DNA of 64,000 bases from Streptomyces marokkonensis (GCF_008312835.1 NZ_VSKS01000007.1:286583-350582), one strand, 5' to 3'; numbered from the stretch's first letter, positions 24,423-32,204 are shown. Notes: generated by a model from the letters alone, not told the origin. Translations and numbers: made by a program.

Positions 24423-25103
24423 ATGCGCCGCATGACGATCATGGGGGCACGGTGGGCGTGGCGGGTCGGCACGGGATTCTGGTGCCTGTTGGCCGTGGCC
24501 GCCGGTGTGGCCGTCTGGACCACCGAGCCCGGCGGGAACTCGATCCACGGTCTTGACATTTATTACGCCCGGGACAACGTGACCAGCGCGCTGCATCCCG
24601 TGGCATACATGTACGTGACGCACTTCGCCGGGCTCGTGGAGCTCACGCTTCCACTGGCGGTGACCGCGGGCGTACGCGGACCGCGGGCTCGTTTCGTCGC
24701 CGGGAGCGTAGCGGTCCTGGTGGCCGCGGTGCTGGTGCTGCTGGCCGTCAAGACCCTCGCGGACATATCGCCGTACGCGGACTCCTCCCGCGCCTCGCAC
24801 GACAGGCTTGCCGCGGCGGGCCTGATCGCCCTGGCCGTCGCAACCCTGTGTGCCGCGGTGGCGCTGATGTGCCGGGGTTTCGCGTTCTACGACCGCTTCG
24901 TTGTCGTGTTCCTGGCCGGCATGGGCATCCTCCACTTGGTGTCGATGTACCTCCTGGCCGCCGTGCTGGATCCGAGGATGTCGCTGACTCTCTGGGCATG
25001 GGTCCCAGGTCTGTGCGACCTACTGGCGGCGGGGTGTACCGCCGTGCTCGTGGCCGGTACGGCGACGGCCCGACGGGATGCGACGCAGCCGCTGCCCGCC
25101 TGA
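24423..25103 (+). CDS. Multi-pass membrane protein of unknown function
   Basis: A 226-residue integral membrane protein with about six hydrophobic segments (e.g. GFWCLLAVAAGVAVW, AVLVAAVLVLLAVKTLA, LIALAVATLCAAVALM, FVVVFLAGMGILHLVSMYLL). There is an external-looking His/Tyr stretch (HGLDIYYARDN). No recognised family. ATG at 24423 or 24432 could start it. It is convergent with the deiodinase-like gene. Confidence 0.65.
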   Translation: MRRMTIMGARWAWRVGTGFWCLLAVAAGVAVWTTEPGGNSIHGLDIYYARDNVTSALHPVAYMYVTHFAGLVELTLPLAVTAGVRGPRARFVAGSVAVLVAAVLVLLAVKTLADISPYADSSRASHDRLAAAGLIALAVATLCAAVALMCRGFAFYDRFVVVFLAGMGILHLVSMYLLAAVLDPRMSLTLWAWVPGLCDLLAAGCTAVLVAGTATARRDATQPLPA

Positions 25104-25188
25104 GGCCGGACCGCTGAACCGGAAGACGCGGCACACACCGCACAGAGGCAAGGGCTCACCCTGCTCGGCTTCCGCCTTGGTGGAGGCG

Positions 25189-26007
25189 TCAGGTCAGCGC
25201 GGCAAGCAGGCCGGCAGTTGCTGCGCAGATGATCAGGGCGGTGGCCGCGGCGGCGGGGCCTCGCCGGTCGGCGGGCAGGCGGGGGAAGAGCCGTGAGAGC
25301 GCGCCGAGGATCGCGAGTGGGGGTGCGGCGCGCCAGACGTCGTGACCGGTCCTGCTTCCGGCGGCGGTGACGATGCCCGGGAGGTGTCCGACGGCGCGGA
25401 GCAGTGGCCTTGCCATGGCCCGGCTGCGGCCGTGGACGGTGTTCCCGGATGCCGCCTGTTCCAGGGCCTGGCGCAGGGCTGGTTCGTCGTTGGCCCAGTG
25501 GGAGCGGAAGGTGATGGTTCCGGTCGTGTCGATGAGGTAGGCGGAGTTCGGTTTGGGGGTGAAGGCGCGGTGCAGGGTGCCGTCGATGTCGTCGACAGCG
25601 ACATCGAACGGGATGTCGTGGTGGAGGCGCAGTCGCTGTGCGTGTCGGTGTTTCTCCGCGGCGGTGGTCGGCTGGCCGATCGTCTGTCCCGGATGCGCCT
25701 CCCGGGTGTTGACCAGCACGAAGCGGACCTTCTCTCCGAATTGCGTGTGGAGTCGCTTGAGTACGGGCACGGCGCTCTCGGTGACGGGGCAGGTCCGTGA
25801 TCCGAAGACCATCAGCACCGGCCGCCGGCCGAGTGCGTGGGAGGTGAACCGGCCGCCGTCGAGGGTGGGCAGGTCGAACTCCGGTAGAGGACTGCCCGGG
25901 CCGAGGGCGTTGCGGCCGAACGTCATGTCGTCGATCAGGAGCCGCGTCCGGAAGCGTTCGAAGCGGTAGTCCGAAGCGGTGTGGCGTGCGGGAAGGTGCG
26001 AGTCCAT
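25189..26007 (-). CDS. Deiodinase-like thioredoxin-fold protein, C-terminal TM
   Basis: A 272-residue protein. Residues ~40-175 form a peroxiredoxin/deiodinase-type thioredoxin fold: GSPLPEFDLPTLDGGRFTSH, then VFGSRTCPVTESAVPVLKRL with the single active Cys, and NTREAHPGQ, a motif shared with iodothyronine deiodinases (EAHP). Deiodinases use selenocysteine at this position; here it is Cys. Residues ~250-270 form a membrane anchor (TALIICAATAGLLAALT). Probable thiol reductase or peroxidase at the membrane. ATG at 26007 follows AGGAGCTCAC. It has its own TetR-type operator. Confidence 0.78.
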   Translation of the reverse strand: MDSHLPARHTASDYRFERFRTRLLIDDMTFGRNALGPGSPLPEFDLPTLDGGRFTSHALGRRPVLMVFGSRTCPVTESAVPVLKRLHTQFGEKVRFVLVNTREAHPGQTIGQPTTAAEKHRHAQRLRLHHDIPFDVAVDDIDGTLHRAFTPKPNSAYLIDTTGTITFRSHWANDEPALRQALEQAASGNTVHGRSRAMARPLLRAVGHLPGIVTAAGSRTGHDVWRAAPPLAILGALSRLFPRLPADRRGPAAAATALIICAATAGLLAALT

Positions 26008-26027
26008 GTGAGCTCCTCGAGGTGGTC

Positions 26028-26063
26028 GCCCGTTCACTTGACCGTTCGGTCAAGTGAACGGGC
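26028..26063. promoter_or_regulatory. Perfect 17-bp-arm operator before deiodinase-like gene
   Basis: GCCCGTTCACTTGACCG (26028-26044) and CGGTCAAGTGAACGGGC (26047-26063) are perfect complements around TT. The core TTGACC-N4-GGTCAA equals the operators before the neighbouring tetR gene. Confidence 0.75.
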
Positions 26064-26152
26064 AGGGGGATGCGGCGCCCCGTGCGGGGACGGCGCCCAT
26101 CCGGTATGGCGCCCATCCGGTCGGATCGTGGGTCGGCCGGCCGGGGGGAGGG

Positions 26153-26749
26153 TCAGGGCGTGGGGGTCTGGATCAGGGTTCGGATCGCAGTCCTGGCCTC
26201 GGCGACGAGTGTCGGCCTGTCGTACGCCTTGGCCATGAGGGTGATGCCCTGGAGGTAGGCCAGCGCGCGCAGGGCTGCCGTGTCGGGGTCGACTCCTGCC
26301 GGGATGTGCCCCCCGAGTACGGCCTCGGCGACGGCGTCGCGGAAGTATCGCTGCCAGGCGGTCAGGATCTCGGCGATCCTGGCCGATGCCTCTCCGGGGC
26401 GTCCGGAGAGTTCCAGGGCGAGGTTGCCGATGGGGCAGCCCGGCACGGCGCCCATCCGGCCCCGGGCCGCGGTCAGCATGCCGGCGAATCCCCCGATGAA
26501 GGCGTCGATCCGCTCCAAGGGTGGGGCCTCGGTGTCGAACGACTCTTCCAGGAGGGCCTTGAGGAGTTCCCAGTTCGCGTCGATCACGGCGAGCCCGACG
26601 GCCTCTTTGGAGGGGAAGAAGTGGTACATGCTGCCGCGGTGCACTCCCGCCTCACGGCACAGGTCCGCGATGCCGACCTCGGCGAACGACGAGCCGTGGA
26701 TCAGCGCGCGCGCTGTCCGTACGAGGCGGGTGCGTGTGTCGTCCGTCAT
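26153..26749 (-). CDS. TetR family regulator
   Basis: A 198-residue regulator. The HTH (FAEVGIADLCREAGVHRGSM, then YHFFPSKEAVGLAVID) lies at residues ~20-55; the C-terminal part (GCPIGNLALELSG, RYFRDAVAEAVLGGHI) is the TetR_C type of AcuR/NemR-like reactive-compound sensors, including a conserved Cys in PGCPIGN. ATG at 26749 is followed by MTDDTRTRLVRTARALI. Operators of the same sequence lie before this gene and before the deiodinase-like gene downstream, so it likely represses both and may sense electrophiles; the ligand is inferred only from the family. Confidence 0.88.
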   Translation of the reverse strand: MTDDTRTRLVRTARALIHGSSFAEVGIADLCREAGVHRGSMYHFFPSKEAVGLAVIDANWELLKALLEESFDTEAPPLERIDAFIGGFAGMLTAARGRMGAVPGCPIGNLALELSGRPGEASARIAEILTAWQRYFRDAVAEAVLGGHIPAGVDPDTAALRALAYLQGITLMAKAYDRPTLVAEARTAIRTLIQTPTP

Positions 26750-26760
26750 CGGCCCTCCAC

Positions 26761-26806
26761 TTGACTGATCGGTCAAACCGTAAGGTGCAGTTGACCGGTC
26801 GGTCAA
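26761..26806. promoter_or_regulatory. Two tetR autoregulatory operators
   Basis: TTGACTGATCGGTCAA (26761-26776) and TTGACCGGTCGGTCAA (26791-26806), 30 bp apart, match the core of the operator at 26028-26063. They cover the promoter of the minus-strand tetR gene. Confidence 0.7.
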
Positions 26807-26823
26807 GCGGTAGTCCTCTCGTG

Positions 26824-26945
26824 GAGTACCCGGCCACGCACGTCGGCTCCACCGGCTCCGCGTGCGTCTCGGACGGTGAGCAGCCCTGAGGGTCACACGC
26901 GCCACCTTGAGGGCAAGGTGGCGCAGCAGGTCGACGACAGGTGTC
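26824..26945 (+). pseudogene. Decayed partial copy of SCO0607-like lipoprotein
   Basis: This segment aligns base for base, with scattered changes, to 47639-47760 inside the lipoprotein gene at 47490-47831. Its frame reads EYPATHVGSTGSACVSDGEQ, P, then a TGA stop; the remainder is frameshifted but keeps the GQGG/AAGRR-equivalent bases. The lipoprotein's N-terminus and lipobox are absent. It is a truncated duplicate lying directly upstream of the tetR promoter. Confidence 0.75.
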
Positions 26946-27087
26946 GCTCGTGGCCGCAGGGGAAGGCGTGTCACCCACGACACCGGCGGTGGTGGCCGGG
27001 ACCGGCCGACCGCGGCGGGGCCGAGCACGATGACACGCGCCCGGCCCTTCCCGTCTCGGCCGCCTCGCTGGCGCATGCGCCGGGCGC

Positions 27088-28005
27088 TCAGGGCGCGGGT
27101 TCGATGACGAACACCTGATTCCGCAGGCCCGTGCACGGTTCCAGCGCCGCTGCGGCACCCGCCGTGGTGCTGGATCCCCTGATCCCGACGCAGCCTCGGC
27201 CGTCCGCGTGGAGCGTGTAGCGATTGCTGCCCTCGGGCCCTGCGGATTCGAGACGGAAACGACTGCTCTGCTCGCACGCCTCCCACGGCTGCAGCAGGCC
27301 GGCGGCGGGCTTCGCCGTGAGCGCCTTCAGGCACGCCGGGCCGTGGTCGGGGTGGTACCAGCGGATCCGGAAGGCGTCCCCGTCCAGTGGCTCCAGTGTC
27401 GTTTCCTGGGGCGCCACCTGGCCGCAGGGCCGTTGTACCGCCACCAGGGGTTCGTATCCCGGTGCGAGGCCGTCGGTCAGGCACAGGTCATCCGAGAGGA
27501 CGGGCCGGACTCGAATTCGCCCTTCCGGCACCGCGGGCCGGACGGCGGCGGAGCCAGGGCTCGCGGCGCGCGGTTCTCCCGTGCCCCCTTCCTTTTCCTT
27601 GCCGGCGGAGGCCCATATCCAGGCACCGGTGGCCACCAGCAGGAGCACGGCGGCCGGCACCGCCAGAGCGACGGCCTTGCGCGGCAACCGGGGACGTCCC
27701 CGCCGGGCCGGTGGCCCGGCTTCGGCTCGTCCTGCGATTCGCTCCCGGGCCCGGAGCCACTCGTCGGTTCGTCCACCGTCACCGCACGCCCTCACGAAGG
27801 ACGCCAGCAACTCGGGACGCGGCAGGGCCGTGCCGCCCAGCGTGCCGGCCAGGGTGCTCCGCGGCAGTACGTCGCCCTGTGACGCCGCCCGCTCCTCCAG
27901 TTGCCGGTACGTCAGACCCGACCCTTCCTTGAGGGCCCGCAGCGCGGCCAGGAACTCACCGGCGTCCTCGGCCCGGCCCGGGTCCAGCTGCCCGTTGTCC
28001 CTCAT
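27088..28005 (-). CDS. HTH - transmembrane - ricin-like domain protein
   Basis: A 305-residue single-pass membrane protein. The cytoplasmic N-terminus (residues ~12-85) is an HTH of the kind found in actinomycete XRE-like proteins (EFLAALRALKEGSGLTYRQL, EERAASQGDVLPRSTLAGTL). TM at ~117-137 (VALAVPAAVLLLVATGAWIW). The outer part (~165-305) resembles a ricin B/beta-trefoil (CLKALTAKPAAGLLQPWEAC; CVGIRGSSTTAGAAAALEPC) with paired Cys. ATG at 28005. It is divergent from the Cys-rich peptide operon across a palindrome array, suggesting it senses an outside signal and controls that operon; this is inference. Confidence 0.75.
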   Translation of the reverse strand: MRDNGQLDPGRAEDAGEFLAALRALKEGSGLTYRQLEERAASQGDVLPRSTLAGTLGGTALPRPELLASFVRACGDGGRTDEWLRARERIAGRAEAGPPARRGRPRLPRKAVALAVPAAVLLLVATGAWIWASAGKEKEGGTGEPRAASPGSAAVRPAVPEGRIRVRPVLSDDLCLTDGLAPGYEPLVAVQRPCGQVAPQETTLEPLDGDAFRIRWYHPDHGPACLKALTAKPAAGLLQPWEACEQSSRFRLESAGPEGSNRYTLHADGRGCVGIRGSSTTAGAAAALEPCTGLRNQVFVIEPAP

Positions 28006-28064
28006 GCCCGCATGATGGCGCGCGTCGTCCCGACTCCACAACGATCACTTCCCGCCACTCCCGA

Positions 28065-28131
28065 CCTGTCCCGGACAGGACCGGGACAAGCCGCCGGCCA
28101 GCCAGGACAGGCGACGGGCTGTCCTGGACAG
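28065..28131. promoter_or_regulatory. Array of TGTCC/GGACA palindromes
   Basis: CCTGTCC-C-GGACAGG (28065-28079) and CTGTCC-T-GGACAG (28119-28131) are near-identical perfect palindromes 53 bp apart. CCAGGACAG (28102-28110) and CTGTCCTGG (28119-28127) form another perfect pair. The array lies between the HTH-TM protein and the Cys-rich precursor gene and is a strong operator candidate. Confidence 0.65.
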
Positions 28132-28282
28132 CCATCTCCGTTGCTTCTCCCCTGCCGCACAGGCAAGCCTTCCAACGGCCCCGGCAGGCCCTCGACGTAC
28201 GGCGTTCGCCCTCGGCGGGCTGGGCGCTCGAGGGACCAGCCGGGGTGTGCGTCACCGGATCACGACCAGTGAGGAGTGGAAC

Positions 28283-28468
28283 ATGCGTTTGCGGATTCGG
28301 TCGGTCTCCGACCGGTTGCTGGAGAAGGTGGCACCCAAGCAGGCGGCCTCCGCCGTCTCGTGCTGGCAGCCGAACGGCTGCATCAGGCAGGGGTGGTGCG
28401 ACTCGAACAAGGCCACGCACTGGATCGACCCGTGCAACGACCGGGAGAAGTGGGTGTGCGGCTGCTGA
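28283..28468 (+). CDS. Six-Cys precursor peptide (candidate secreted disulfide peptide)
   Basis: A 61-residue peptide. ATG at 28283 has a GAGGAG site. The leader (residues 1-24) is basic/amphipathic (MRLRIRSVSDRLLEKVAPKQ, AASA) with no hydrophobic core. It ends in A-S-A, a type I signal-peptidase-like site. The putative core (25-61) has Cys at 27, 33, 39, 51, 59 and 61 (C-X5-C-X5-C-X11-C-X7-C-X-C) and Trp at 28, 38, 47 and 57, and ends VCGC. Genes for a MauE protein, S26 peptidase, thioredoxin-like protein and ABC exporter follow. I infer a disulfide-stapled bacteriocin or signalling peptide; no lanthionine enzyme is adjacent. Confidence 0.8.
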   Translation: MRLRIRSVSDRLLEKVAPKQAASAVSCWQPNGCIRQGWCDSNKATHWIDPCNDREKWVCGC

Positions 28469-28491
28469 GTGGTCCTCAGCCCGTGACGTCC

Positions 28492-28513
28492 GTCTGATGG
28501 CATCCAGTCAGAC
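28492..28513 (+). terminator. Hairpin between precursor and processing genes
   Basis: GTCTGA (28492-28497) and TCAGAC (28508-28513) form a perfect 6-bp stem 24 nt after the precursor stop. A modest hairpin here could act as a leaky terminator or RNA-stability element, giving more precursor than enzyme transcript, as in many peptide operons. Confidence 0.35.
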
Positions 28514-28626
28514 CGCCTGTGCCGCCCGTGCCTCCGGCTCGGTCGGCATGGGCGGTCTCACGGGCGCCGGCTGCGATGCGACCAGTCCGGCGCCCGTCCA
28601 CCGCTCTTTCGAAAGAGGTGGATCTT

Positions 28627-29244
28627 TTGCTGTACCTCGTCGACAGCGGCCGGATACTCCTCGGCCTCGTCTTCCTCTGCTCAGTCGCCGGGAAACTGCG
28701 CACGGCGCACGCGTTCAGGTTGTTCCGCGACGGGGTGGGGCGGCTGGTACCGCGGCTGCGCCGCTGGAAGGCGCCCGTCGCCGTGCTGGTGGTCGCCGCG
28801 GAGCTGTCCACCGTGGCGGCGCTGGCCGTCCCGGGCACGACGGTGCTGGGTTTCGGCCTGGCGGCGGGTCTGCTCCTGGCGTTCACTGCGGGTCTCGTGG
28901 GCGCCCTGCGCCGTGAGGCCCTGGTGTCCTGCCACTGCTTCGGTCCACGGGGCGACACCGTGGCACTTCGCCACGTCGTGCGCAACGCCGTGCTCGTCGG
29001 CGTGACCCTCGCCTGCCTGGCCGCGCGTCTGGCCGCACCCGGGGCGGGCGCCGCCCCGTCCCCCTGGCTCCTTCTGGCCGGTGGTGTGGCGGTGCTGCTC
29101 GCCCTGCTCATCGTGGTCATGGACGATCTGGCGTCCCTGTTCCGGCCGCGACCGCCAAGCACCGCGGTGCCGTCGGGCGCCACCGCGGCCCATGCCGTAC
29201 GACCGCCGGGCCCCGTACCCGGAACCGCAGAGGTGGTCCGGTGA
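28627..29244 (+). CDS. MauE/DoxX-type redox membrane protein
   Basis: A 205-residue protein with four or more TM segments (YLVDSGRILLGLVFLCSVAG at the start). It carries the MauE signature CHCFG in LVSCHCFGPRGDTVALRH (about residue 102), a Cys pair facing the periplasmic side in this family. MauE-type proteins pass electrons for disulfide formation or isomerisation, as DsbB/VKOR do. TTG at 28627 is preferred with AGAGGTG six nt upstream; in-frame GTG at 28618 is the alternative. Its stop overlaps the peptidase start (ATGA). It is the likely electron acceptor/donor for the thioredoxin-like protein of the operon. Confidence 0.82.
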   Translation: MLYLVDSGRILLGLVFLCSVAGKLRTAHAFRLFRDGVGRLVPRLRRWKAPVAVLVVAAELSTVAALAVPGTTVLGFGLAAGLLLAFTAGLVGALRREALVSCHCFGPRGDTVALRHVVRNAVLVGVTLACLAARLAAPGAGAAPSPWLLLAGGVAVLLALLIVVMDDLASLFRPRPPSTAVPSGATAAHAVRPPGPVPGTAEVVR

Positions 29245-29780
29245 AGAACGCCGTGCCGATGGTCCTCGGCGCCGTGTCGTCCGCGGTGCTCCTGACCACA
29301 CTGGCCCGCTCCCGGTACCTGGTGGTGACGGTGGAGGGTGCCAGCATGGCGCCCACGCTCCTCCACGGCGAACGGGTACTGGTACGGCGGGTCCGTGCCG
29401 CGAGAATACGCACGGGCCGCATCGTGGTGACCGAGCGGCCCACGGGCGGGCGCTGGGACCGCATGCGGCTGCCCCCGCGGCTGATCAAACGTGTGGCCGC
29501 GGCACCGGGCGAACCGCTGCCGAGAGCCGGGGCTCCCGCACTGCGTGACCTGCCCGAGGACCGTGTGCCTCAGGGCCGTGTCGTCCTGGTCGGCGACAAC
29601 CCGGCGGAAAGCCTCGACTCCCGCTTCTGCGGCTACGTCCGGACCGACCAGGTCTTCGGCGTCGTCGTGCGCGTGCTGCCCGGCCCCGCGCGGGATGACG
29701 GCCGGGAGCCCACCGCTCCCTTACCACGCCCTGCGGGGCAGGGCCCTTCACGAAAGGACGGAACACGATGGCGTACCTGA
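29241..29780 (+). CDS. S26 family signal peptidase
   Basis: A 179-residue type I signal peptidase-like protein. One N-terminal TM (VPMVLGAVSSAVLLTTLA), then the catalytic Ser in VEGASMAPTLLHGERVLVRR (about residue 38) and general-base Lys in RLIKRVAAAPGE (about residue 81). The later box LVGDNPAESLDSR is also present, so the active site is complete. It overlaps mauE by 4 nt and the next gene by 13 nt. The precursor ends its leader in ASA, so this enzyme is its probable processing peptidase; general secretion substrates are less likely given the operon. Confidence 0.88.
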   Translation: MKNAVPMVLGAVSSAVLLTTLARSRYLVVTVEGASMAPTLLHGERVLVRRVRAARIRTGRIVVTERPTGGRWDRMRLPPRLIKRVAAAPGEPLPRAGAPALRDLPEDRVPQGRVVLVGDNPAESLDSRFCGYVRTDQVFGVVVRVLPGPARDDGREPTAPLPRPAGQGPSRKDGTRWRT

Positions 29781-30331
29781 CCGCGGGCCTCGTGCTCGTA
29801 GCGCTGCTCTGTGTCCTCGATCTGGTGCTGACCCTCGCGGTGGTCCGGCGGCTGCGCGAGGAGCCGGCGACCGCTCCGGACGGGGGCGGGCCGCCGGACG
29901 TGTCGGAGCTCTCCGTCGGGGAGGTCGTCGCCCCCTTCGAGGTGACCGACACCGCAGGCCGGACCTTGACTCGGGACGGCCTGACCAGCGGGATGAACGT
30001 CGTCTTCATGTCGCCGGGGTGCCTCGCCTGTGAGGAGCTTCTGCCTCTGGTGGCCGAGCGGGCCGCCGGGTACGCCCCCGGTCGGCTGCTGGCCGTCGTC
30101 GTACGTGATCCGGACGGATCCGATGGTCACAGCGAGTTCGTCGACCGGCTCTCGCCGGTGGCACGGGTGGTCGTCACCGACTTGGGCGGCGCACTGATGG
30201 GTGCCTTCGCCCTGACGGGAACGCCGGCGTACGTCGAGATGGGTCACGGCGGGCGGATCTCCGGCATCGGCCGGACGCTGCCCCGCCCGGCCGCACAGGC
30301 CGCCGGCCGGCCGGGCCCGGTCGGGACATGA
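29768..30331 (+). CDS. Membrane-anchored thioredoxin-like (TlpA/redoxin) protein
   Basis: A 187-residue protein: N-terminal TM (YLTAGLVLVALLCVLDLVLT), a linker, then a thioredoxin fold (VGEVVAPFEVTDTAGRTLTR). The active site is C85-L-A-C88 in MSPGCLACEELLP, and the cis-Pro loop is GTPAYVEM. This is an extracytoplasmic thiol-disulfide oxidoreductase, expected to oxidise or isomerise the precursor's Cys pairs and to exchange electrons with the MauE partner. Start overlaps the peptidase; stop overlaps the ABC gene start by 4 nt (ATGA at 30328-30331). Confidence 0.85.
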   Translation: MAYLTAGLVLVALLCVLDLVLTLAVVRRLREEPATAPDGGGPPDVSELSVGEVVAPFEVTDTAGRTLTRDGLTSGMNVVFMSPGCLACEELLPLVAERAAGYAPGRLLAVVVRDPDGSDGHSEFVDRLSPVARVVVTDLGGALMGAFALTGTPAYVEMGHGGRISGIGRTLPRPAAQAAGRPGPVGT

Positions 30332-32175
30332 CGGTGTCGCAGGCCGCCGGGGCCGAACGCAGGCTCCGGCTCGGCGACATGGCCGCGTCCGCCCGCACAG
30401 CCGCCGCATTCGCCTGGCAGGCGGCGCCCTGGCACACGGTGGTGCTCGTGGTGACCACCACTGCGGGGGCCGGGGTGCCGGTCGTCATGGCGTGGCTGAC
30501 CGGGGCCCTGCTCAACCGCCTCGTCGGAGCGGAGGAGTCCGCTCTCCTCGGGCTCGCCTGTGGCCTGGCCGGGCTCGGCCTGATGGCTGCCCTGCTGCCG
30601 CCCCTGTCCACGTACGCGGGCAACCAGCTCGGCCGCAGGGCGAACCTGCGCCTGGTCGACCGGCTCTACCGCGTGATCAACTCACTGCCCGGTCTCGCCC
30701 GTATGGAGGACCCCTCCTTCCAGGACCGGCTGCGGATGGCGCAGGCGGCCGGCGGGCAGGCGACCGGCGGCATCGTGCAGAGCCTCCTGCTGATCGCCGC
30801 CAGTGTCCTCACCACCGCCGGCTTCGTCGGGACGCTGTACGTCGTCAGCCCGTTCTTCACCATCGTGGTGCTGGCATCCTGTGCCCCCGCGTTCGTGGCT
30901 GAGCTGCGTCTCTCCCGGCGCCGGGCACTCGGTGACTGGCGCGTCAGCTCGACACGGCGGCGCGAGTGGTTCTACGAGTCGCTGATGACCAGTCCGCACG
31001 CTCTGCAGGAGATACAGCTCTTCGAAGCGGGCGACTTCCTGCGCGGCCGCATGCTGGCCGAACGGCGCACCGCCGATGCAGAACGGCGCGCCGTGGACCG
31101 GCAGGAACTGAAGGTACAGGGCGGCTTGGCCCTGCTCGGCTCGCTCATCGGCGGTGCCGGCCTGGTCTGGGCCGCACTGGCCGCCCGCCGCGGGCAGTTG
31201 TCGGTCGGCGACGTGTCGATCTTCATCGCCGGCGTGGCCGGCGTCCAGGCCGCGCTGTCGCAGCTCATGAGAGCCCTGGCCCACACCCACCACCTCCTGC
31301 TGCTGATGCGCCACTACCTGGCCGTCATCGAGATCGCCGACCGAGCCCCGCCGCTCCCCGTGGACGGCGGCCCCGCCGGGCTTCCCGCGCTGCGCCGCGG
31401 CATCGAGCTGCGCGACGTCTGGTTCCGGTATGACGAAAGCCATCCGTGGGTGCTGCGGGGAGTGGACCTCTTCATCCCCGCCGGGCGGTCCGTTGCCCTG
31501 GTCGGGCACAACGGCGCCGGCAAGAGCACCCTCGTGAAACTGCTGTGCCGGTTCTACGAACCGACTCGCGGTTCGATCCTCTGGGACGGCGTCGACATCC
31601 GCCGGATTCCGGTGAAGGAACTGCGCCGCCGGCTCGGAGCCGTGTTCCAGCCCTACATGGAGTACGACCTCACAGCCGCGGAGAACATCGCCATCGGCGA
31701 CACCCGGGCACTGGACGACCGGCCGCGCCTGAAGGGAGCGGCACGGAGGGCAGGAATCGACGGGGTGATCTCCGCGCTGCCACGCGGCTACGACACCATG
31801 CTCAGCAAGACACTCACCCGAGCCGACGACACGTCGGCGGGCGCGCTGCTGTCGGGAGGCCAGTGGCAGCGTCTCGCTCTGGCCCGAGCACTTCTGCGCG
31901 AGCGACCCGATCTGCTGATACTCGACGAACCCAGTTCCGGCCTGGACGCCGAGGCGGAGCACGACATCCACCTACGCCTCGCCCGGTACCGGGCGGGCCG
32001 CACCAGTCTGCTGATCTCCCACCGGCTGGCCGCCGTCCGCGACGCCGACCGCATCGTCGTGCTCCATGACGGACGGATCGAGGAAGAGGGCAGACATCAG
32101 GACCTGGTCGACGCAAAGGGCACGTACGCCCGACTGTTCACCCTCCAGGCGAAGGGCTACCAGCACCGCGACTGA
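30328..32175 (+). CDS. ABC exporter, fused permease and ATPase
   Basis: A 615-residue half-size exporter. Residues ~30-325 contain six TM segments; ~355-590 are the ATPase: Walker A GHNGAGKST (about residue 394), signature LLSGGQWQRLALARAL, Walker B LLILDEPSSGLD, and H-loop ISHRLAAVRD. There is no N-terminal C39 peptidase domain, which fits the separate S26 peptidase in the operon. A homodimer probably exports the Cys-rich peptide. It is the last gene of the coupled set; lipid or drug export is possible but less likely in this context. Confidence 0.88.
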   Translation: MTVSQAAGAERRLRLGDMAASARTAAAFAWQAAPWHTVVLVVTTTAGAGVPVVMAWLTGALLNRLVGAEESALLGLACGLAGLGLMAALLPPLSTYAGNQLGRRANLRLVDRLYRVINSLPGLARMEDPSFQDRLRMAQAAGGQATGGIVQSLLLIAASVLTTAGFVGTLYVVSPFFTIVVLASCAPAFVAELRLSRRRALGDWRVSSTRRREWFYESLMTSPHALQEIQLFEAGDFLRGRMLAERRTADAERRAVDRQELKVQGGLALLGSLIGGAGLVWAALAARRGQLSVGDVSIFIAGVAGVQAALSQLMRALAHTHHLLLLMRHYLAVIEIADRAPPLPVDGGPAGLPALRRGIELRDVWFRYDESHPWVLRGVDLFIPAGRSVALVGHNGAGKSTLVKLLCRFYEPTRGSILWDGVDIRRIPVKELRRRLGAVFQPYMEYDLTAAENIAIGDTRALDDRPRLKGAARRAGIDGVISALPRGYDTMLSKTLTRADDTSAGALLSGGQWQRLALARALLRERPDLLILDEPSSGLDAEAEHDIHLRLARYRAGRTSLLISHRLAAVRDADRIVVLHDGRIEEEGRHQDLVDAKGTYARLFTLQAKGYQHRD

Positions 32176-32204
32176 GTCCCGGAGCGGCGGCACCGCCGCC
32201 TGGA

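Noticed and set aside
28283-28468. Interpretation of the six-Cys peptide as a lanthipeptide
   Set aside because: No dehydratase or cyclase is adjacent; the lanthipeptide genes 24 kb away have their own precursor. Redox genes beside it fit disulfides better.
28245-28916. Alternative + frame over the precursor and MauE genes, containing MASSQTACAARASGS
   Set aside because: Could suggest a second small peptide after the precursor, but it lacks a ribosome site and overlaps MauE in a non-coding frame.
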